Assembly (NCBI GenBank): GCA_038211505.1
Contig: JBBQVO010000029.1
Coordinates: forward strand, 1-24,946
Source of the DNA: JBBQVO01 sp038211505
GTDB lineage: Bacteria; Chloroflexota; Dehalococcoidia; DSTF01; JACRBR01
Length of the DNA stretch: 24,946 bases
Reading direction: 5' to 3'
A model generated the notes under the pieces. The model did no database searches and was not told where the DNA came from. It saw nothing but the letters and a program-made list of their open reading frames with translations. Position numbers and translations under genes: made by a program. This document shows positions 21,699 to 24,946 of this stretch, one piece after another (position 1 is the first letter of the stretch; every line of letters starts with the position of its first letter).

Positions 21699-22542
21699 CT
21701 TGGCGCGGCTCGCTATCTCGAGCCCGGCTGGGATCGGGCGTCGTAGCCACGCGCGCGGGAAGCGTCGCCGTTGATGTCGACTGTTTGTTGCCGTCGTCGA
21801 GCATGTCGGTCGATGCGCGGCGAGCGATGTCGGCGATGCGGTCGACGAAGAGCTGGCCGAAGGCGGCGCAGAGACAGGCGAAGGCAAACAACTGCACGGT
21901 CTCTTCGACGTTGGCTTCGATGCCGTAGAACCAGCCGCTGTCGTCGCTCGCGCCGAACCAGTGGATCGCCGGGAACGTCGCCGCCTCGAGCGCGAGCTTG
22001 CCGCCGCCGGCGATGATGACGCCGAGCGCAAACAGTTGCGTGCGAGGGCTCGTCTCCCACACGGAGACCACGAGGACGATCACCGTGGCCAGAATGATCG
22101 GCGCCCACGCGATCTCCCAGGCAATGCGGCCGCCCTGGTCGGGCAGCGACAGCAGATCCTGCAACTTCGCGCCGACGCGTTCGTGCAAACTGATCGTCTT
22201 GTCGAGCGAGAAGAATGCCATCCCGAAGCTCAGCAGCAGCCACTGCAGTCGATGCCGCCAGTCGGCGTGCGTCAGCGCGACGCCGAACGCGAAGACGGCG
22301 GCGGCGACAAGGACAGCCGCATGGAACCACGTCTCCGGGTTGTTGTGGCCATCGATGTCGAGGGTGGCGATCGTGTGCGGCCCGAGCCAGCGCTGGTACA
22401 CGTCGCCCAGCACCAGAAGCGCGCCGGCCAGCATGGCGACGGCGAGGACGAGCACATCGAACTGAGGCAGCCCGGCGGCGGCGGCGTTCGGGGCGCCAGC
22501 AGCCGAGATCCGCCGCCACACGCGCATCGGCTCATCAACCAT
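21652..22542 (-). CDS. six-helix membrane protein of unknown function
   Basis: From ATG 22542 this is a 296-residue protein with hydrophobic segments at about residues 28-47, 72-90, 100-114, 143-161, 168-188 and 213-234, and a polar, Thr/Arg/Asp-rich tail of about 60 residues. Between helices 3 and 4 it has FFSLDKTISLHERVG, and before the last helix EANVEETVQLF; conserved acidic and His residues in such loops occur in an uncharacterised bacterial membrane family with an SLDE..xxHE motif. I do not know the function. The open frame continues 12 codons further to a TTG, but no ribosome binding site favours either start. The stop lies inside the PHP gene on the other strand. Confidence 0.75.
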   Translation of the reverse strand: MVDEPMRVWRRISAAGAPNAAAAGLPQFDVLVLAVAMLAGALLVLGDVYQRWLGPHTIATLDIDGHNNPETWFHAAVLVAAAVFAFGVALTHADWRHRLQWLLLSFGMAFFSLDKTISLHERVGAKLQDLLSLPDQGGRIAWEIAWAPIILATVIVLVVSVWETSPRTQLFALGVIIAGGGKLALEAATFPAIHWFGASDDSGWFYGIEANVEETVQLFAFACLCAAFGQLFVDRIADIARRASTDMLDDGNKQSTSTATLPARVATTPDPSRARDSEPRQVTHAARDTPPNAALR

Positions 22543-22596
22543 GCAAATCACAACGCCTAGAAGCGCCCGATCTGTCAATCGTGCCCGCGCACGGCC

Positions 22597-22616
22597 ACAT
22601 TTTAGTCGCTAAATGT
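22597..22616. promoter_or_regulatory. AT-rich inverted repeat upstream of the six-helix membrane protein
   Basis: ACATTTTAG-TCG-CTAAATGT, arms complementary apart from one extra T. It stands out in a GC-rich background, 55 bases before ATG 22542, and its - strand contains TAAAAT, a candidate -10. A dyad over a -10 could be an operator, but a -35 is not visible. Confidence 0.4.
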
Positions 22617-22683
22617 ACATCGTCGCGCAGGGGCGTGGTACCGTCGCGCGTGAAACGATGCAGAGCGACCACGACGGCTGCTC

Positions 22684-22926
22684 TTACTGCTTGTAGCCCT
22701 CGACGGTCTTCGCATCGCGCAGTTGCGCGGAGTCGGGATCTTCGCCGGCGTCGCGGCGGGCGCGGCGCTGGCGAAGCAGATCCCAGCACTCGTCGAGGCT
22801 GATCTCGACCGACCGCAGTCGCTGGTGCTTCGGATCGCTCGCTTCCGCTTGCGCGGTGTGGGCGAGGAGATCGTGCTCCTCCTCGACGAGCGTTTGAATC
22901 TGCTTCAGGATGTCCTTATCGTCCAC
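22684..22926 (-). CDS. DUF2630 family protein
   Basis: An 80-residue acidic, helical protein starting at GTG 22926 with AGGAG eight bases upstream. It fits DUF2630 end to end: MDDKDILKQIQTLVEEEHDLL, then RLRSVEISLDECWDLLRQRRARRDAGEDPD and the terminal VEGYKQ. The family is known mainly from Actinobacteria and Chloroflexota; its function is not established. The predicted structure is a helical hairpin. It may share a transcript with the six-helix membrane gene, 141 bases downstream, although that gene has its own candidate promoter. Confidence 0.92.
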   Translation of the reverse strand: MDDKDILKQIQTLVEEEHDLLAHTAQAEASDPKHQRLRSVEISLDECWDLLRQRRARRDAGEDPDSAQLRDAKTVEGYKQ

Positions 22927-23144
22927 GTTTGCACTCCTGGCGCTGACGGCGTGGTGCGTCGGGCACCCACGTTTGGAGTCAGCATGCCAGATACGGCTGT
23001 CGGTGGGGCATCAGCGGTGAACGCTCGAGGCAAAATAATGTTGCAGCGATCTGTAACGAATCAGCATATTCCGCGTTTGGACTTGACGAGCGCACCAGAA
23101 GGATCCGGTGAATTGCTGCCAGGAGGGCGATGAACACGTCCAGA

Positions 23145-23223
23145 GGTAGCGAACAGGCAAACTCGCCGAGAGGCGGGGACGCAAAGCCACGGATCCGCAC
23201 TCAGCGCGGACAGCCGGGCTGCC
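23145..23223 (+). ncRNA. cyclic-di-GMP-I (GEMM-I) riboswitch aptamer
   Basis: The sequence carries the GEMM-I core. P1 is GGTAGC (23145-23150) with GCTGCC (23218-23223), including one G-U pair. Next is AGGCAAAC (23155-23162), then stem CGCC-GAGA-GGCG with a GNRA tetraloop (23164-23175), then GGGACGCAAAGCC (23176-23188), the tetraloop-receptor and ligand-binding block that is nearly invariant in the class. The P3 stem is TCCGC/GCGGA (23194-23210), followed by CAGCCGGGCTGCC. It lies 105 bases before the WhiG/FliA-like sigma gene, on the same strand, with a strong hairpin between. The ligand would be c-di-GMP. Whether binding turns the gene on or off cannot be read from sequence alone. Confidence 0.92.
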
Positions 23224-23270
23224 GAACACCGTGAACCCCGCCCGGTTCCCCGTGTCTCGATCGCGTTTAC

Positions 23271-23302
23271 ATGCCGCCTGTCGTCCTCCGGACAGGCGGC
23301 AT
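23271..23302 (+). terminator. hairpin between the riboswitch and the sigma factor gene
   Basis: ATGCCGCCTGTC (23271-23282) pairs perfectly with GACAGGCGGCAT (23291-23302) around an 8-base loop. It is followed by GTTCGTGT, not a real U-tract. It has the same 12-bp stem and 8-base loop as the hairpin at 7230-7261. It is the natural candidate for the riboswitch expression platform. Confidence 0.6.
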
Positions 23303-23328
23303 GTTCGTGTAGACGCGAGGGGGATAGC

Positions 23329-24063
23329 TTGATTCGCACCCGCAGTCAGAGCCGGCAAGAGATGATCATGCGGCACATGCCGCTCGTCGCCTTCGTCGTC
23401 AGTCGCATGTCGACGGACAATCAGAAGACGCTGGGACTCGATCGGGAGGACGCGCTCGCCTACGGCATCGAAGGGCTGATCCAGTCCGTCGATGCGTTCG
23501 ACGAGACGCGCGGCACGAGCTTCGCCAGCTTCGCCGTGCGGCGCATCCGCGGCTCGATCCTGGATGCGATTCGCAAGATGGATCCGCTGCCTCGGTCGCT
23601 GCGCAAGAGCGCGCGGGAGGTCGAGCAAGTCTCGCAGGAGCTGTCGGCGACGCTGGGCCGCTGGCCGTCGCCGAAGGAGATCGCGTTTCGGATGGGGGTG
23701 ACGATCGACCAGTTGGGTGACATCCAGCGGCACGCCGCCTCGAAATTCATCTCGCTCGAACACGCGCTGCAGGATCGCGGCGGCGATTCGGCGCCGTCGT
23801 TCGACCCGGTCGACGAGGACGAGACCGGGGACCCGGCGAAAGCCGCCGACCACAACGCGTCGCTTGCCCTGCTCGATGACGCGATCCACGTCTTGAATGC
23901 TCGTGATCGAGCTATCATCCGGCTCCGCTACGCCGAGGCGAAGCCGTTCCACGAGATCGGCCAGATGATGGGCCTGTCGGAATCGCGGGTCTGCCAGCTT
24001 CACAAACGCATCCTTTCACTCCTCCGAAGACAGATCAACGCCCAGCTGGAGGAAGCGGCGTAG
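23329..24063 (+). CDS. RNA polymerase sigma factor of the WhiG/FliA family
   Basis: A 244-residue alternative sigma factor. Region 2 covers MPLVAFVVSRM and EGLIQSVDAFDETRGTSFASFAVRRIRGSILDAIRKMD (about residues 17-86). Region 3 begins PLPRSLRKSAREVEQ and runs to about 140, and region 4 contains LNARDRAIIRLRYAEAKPFHEIGQMMGLSESRVCQLHKRIL. The IRGSILDAIR...PRSLRKSARE block is typical of FliA/WhiG/SigD. The start is TTG 23329 with GAGGGGG five bases upstream. In Streptomyces WhiG is controlled by c-di-GMP through the anti-sigma RsiG; here a c-di-GMP riboswitch precedes the gene instead. No flagellar gene is in the window, so a motility role is not shown. Confidence 0.93.
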   Translation: MIRTRSQSRQEMIMRHMPLVAFVVSRMSTDNQKTLGLDREDALAYGIEGLIQSVDAFDETRGTSFASFAVRRIRGSILDAIRKMDPLPRSLRKSAREVEQVSQELSATLGRWPSPKEIAFRMGVTIDQLGDIQRHAASKFISLEHALQDRGGDSAPSFDPVDEDETGDPAKAADHNASLALLDDAIHVLNARDRAIIRLRYAEAKPFHEIGQMMGLSESRVCQLHKRILSLLRRQINAQLEEAA

Positions 24064-24144
24064 GGTGCGGGCGTGTCTGGATTCCGCCGATACTAACCTG
24101 AACCTGAATGGTCCGGGGAGCGCGGCCTGCCGCGACGGGGATCC

Positions 24145-24946
24145 ATGCTAAACGAGCCGATCGACGCGCCCGCGCCCGCCGGCAATCTGACTTCCGCGCC
24201 GGACGCTCCCGCCTACCCAAACGTCGTGCCGCTGCGGCCGGATGAACCTGCCGACGGAGACTATCGCGAGCGGCTGCCCCGGCCGGCGGTGGCCTACGTG
24301 CTGTCGGTGTTTGCGATCGGTCTTGTGTGCGTCGCCTACTTCGCCCACCAGCTCGATACGAGCGACGTCGCTGGCCTTGCCGTCGTCGGGATGCTGGCGA
24401 TCGCTTTCGGTCGCATGGGTGTGCCGATCTACGGCGATACGTCGGTATCCGTGGGTATGGTCGGCGACTTCGCGATCGCGTTCCTGTTCGGGCCGGCGGG
24501 CGCGGCCATCGTCAGCCCCTTCGCCGCACTCTCGACGGGCGGCGGCGCATGGTACAAGCGACTCTTCAACGTCGGCTCCGTCGTGATCATCAACGTCGCG
24601 ATGGCGCTCATGGTGCGCGAGCTCGTGCACATCGTCGGGCCGGGCCTGCCGGCAAACGCGTGGCTGATCCCGATCGCGCTCGGGGCCGTCGTCGTGTACT
24701 ACCTGATGAACATCGCACTTGTGACGGTGGCGGTGAGCCTGTCGACGAAGACGTCGCTGCTGGTCGTGTGGCGCGAAAAGTTCGAGTGGCTGCTGCCGCA
24801 CTACGCCGTGTTCGGAATGCTCGGGCTGGCGCTCGCCGTCGCGTATGACGGCATCGGCTACTTCGGGCTACTGGCGTTCGTGGCGCCGCCTCTGATGATG
24901 CGCTTCTCTATCAAGCAGTACGTCGAGAAGACGGCGCAGAACGTCG
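24145..24946 (+). CDS. N-terminal membrane domain of a probable signalling protein, cut by the window edge
   Basis: The frame opens at ATG 24145 (GGGG four to five bases upstream), 81 bases after the sigma gene, and stays open to the window end (267 residues). A 45-residue Pro/Ala-rich N-terminus is followed by about seven hydrophobic segments (roughly 48-66, 75-90, 104-128, 143-160, 172-198, 220-235, 238-254). Then RFSIKQYVEKTAQNV begins what looks like a cytoplasmic linker helix. The GDTSVSVGMVGDFAIAFLFGPAGA block resembles the membrane sensor part of bacterial HD-GYP/HD-phosphohydrolase or GGDEF proteins, as I recall them. That would fit its place behind a c-di-GMP riboswitch and sigma factor, but the catalytic domain lies outside the window. 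Confidence 0.7.
   Translation, partial: MLNEPIDAPAPAGNLTSAPDAPAYPNVVPLRPDEPADGDYRERLPRPAVAYVLSVFAIGLVCVAYFAHQLDTSDVAGLAVVGMLAIAFGRMGVPIYGDTSVSVGMVGDFAIAFLFGPAGAAIVSPFAALSTGGGAWYKRLFNVGSVVIINVAMALMVRELVHIVGPGLPANAWLIPIALGAVVVYYLMNIALVTVAVSLSTKTSLLVVWREKFEWLLPHYAVFGMLGLALAVAYDGIGYFGLLAFVAPPLMMRFSIKQYVEKTAQNV

Noticed and set aside
23130..23234. 34-codon frame starting ATG 23130 after AGGAGGG
   Set aside because: It runs straight through the GEMM-I aptamer, whose structure explains the sequence. The spacing from AGGAGG to ATG is only three bases, and the predicted peptide has no recognisable features. A leader peptide is possible but unsupported.
23011..24003. 330-codon - strand frame opposite the sigma factor and riboswitch
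   Set aside because: Arg/Leu-rich antisense shadow; the + strand sigma factor and the structured aptamer explain the sequence.

Overview
The window is GC-rich, densely coded bacterial chromosome, and no transposase, phage gene or CRISPR array is visible. The gene mix suggests a Chloroflexota-like organism: purine and histidine genes in tight ATGA/GTGA-overlapped operons, a DUF2630 protein, a Chloroflexus/Rhodobacter-type mesaconyl-CoA hydratase, a WhiG/FliA-type sigma factor, and many dispersed intergenic hairpin repeats. This assignment is inferred from gene content only and was not tested by phylogeny.

Layout. Positions 1-7137 form a purine region on the + strand. It contains the tail of a small membrane protein, then overlapping purD-purK-purE, a DUF2283-like ORF with no normal start codon, purB, a 0.5 kb non-coding gap holding a perfect parS (ParB centromere) palindrome, purC, a convergent pair of look-alike two-helix membrane proteins, and purS. 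After a strong hairpin at 7230-7261 the - strand carries a di-iron ferritin-like protein with its own near-consensus promoter. Positions 8499-15759 form a - strand histidine operon, transcribed hisZ, a double-HisG gene, a zinc-phospholipase-C-like gene, hisD, a small Cys4 zinc-ribbon gene, hisC, hisB and a VOC/PhnB-like gene. Most junctions overlap by a few bases.

Positions 15971-23000 are mixed accessory metabolism: a secreted S33 tripeptidyl-aminopeptidase-like lipoprotein, mesaconyl-CoA hydratase, hemW, a short 3-hydroxyacyl-CoA dehydrogenase, a PHP phosphoesterase overlapping tail-to-tail with a six-helix membrane protein, and a DUF2630 protein. Positions 23145-24946 look like a signalling module: a cyclic-di-GMP-I (GEMM-I) riboswitch aptamer, a strong hairpin, a WhiG/FliA-family sigma factor, and the N-terminal membrane domain of a protein cut by the window edge, probably a c-di-GMP or HD-type signalling enzyme.

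The most notable observations are: (1) a fused tandem HisG whose first copy has a degraded PRPP loop and whose second copy keeps it, next to hisZ; (2) the GEMM-I riboswitch ahead of a WhiG-like sigma factor; (3) the perfect parS between purB and purC; (4) the DUF2283-like ORF in frame behind purE without a standard start; (5) a phospholipase-C-like gene embedded in the his operon.
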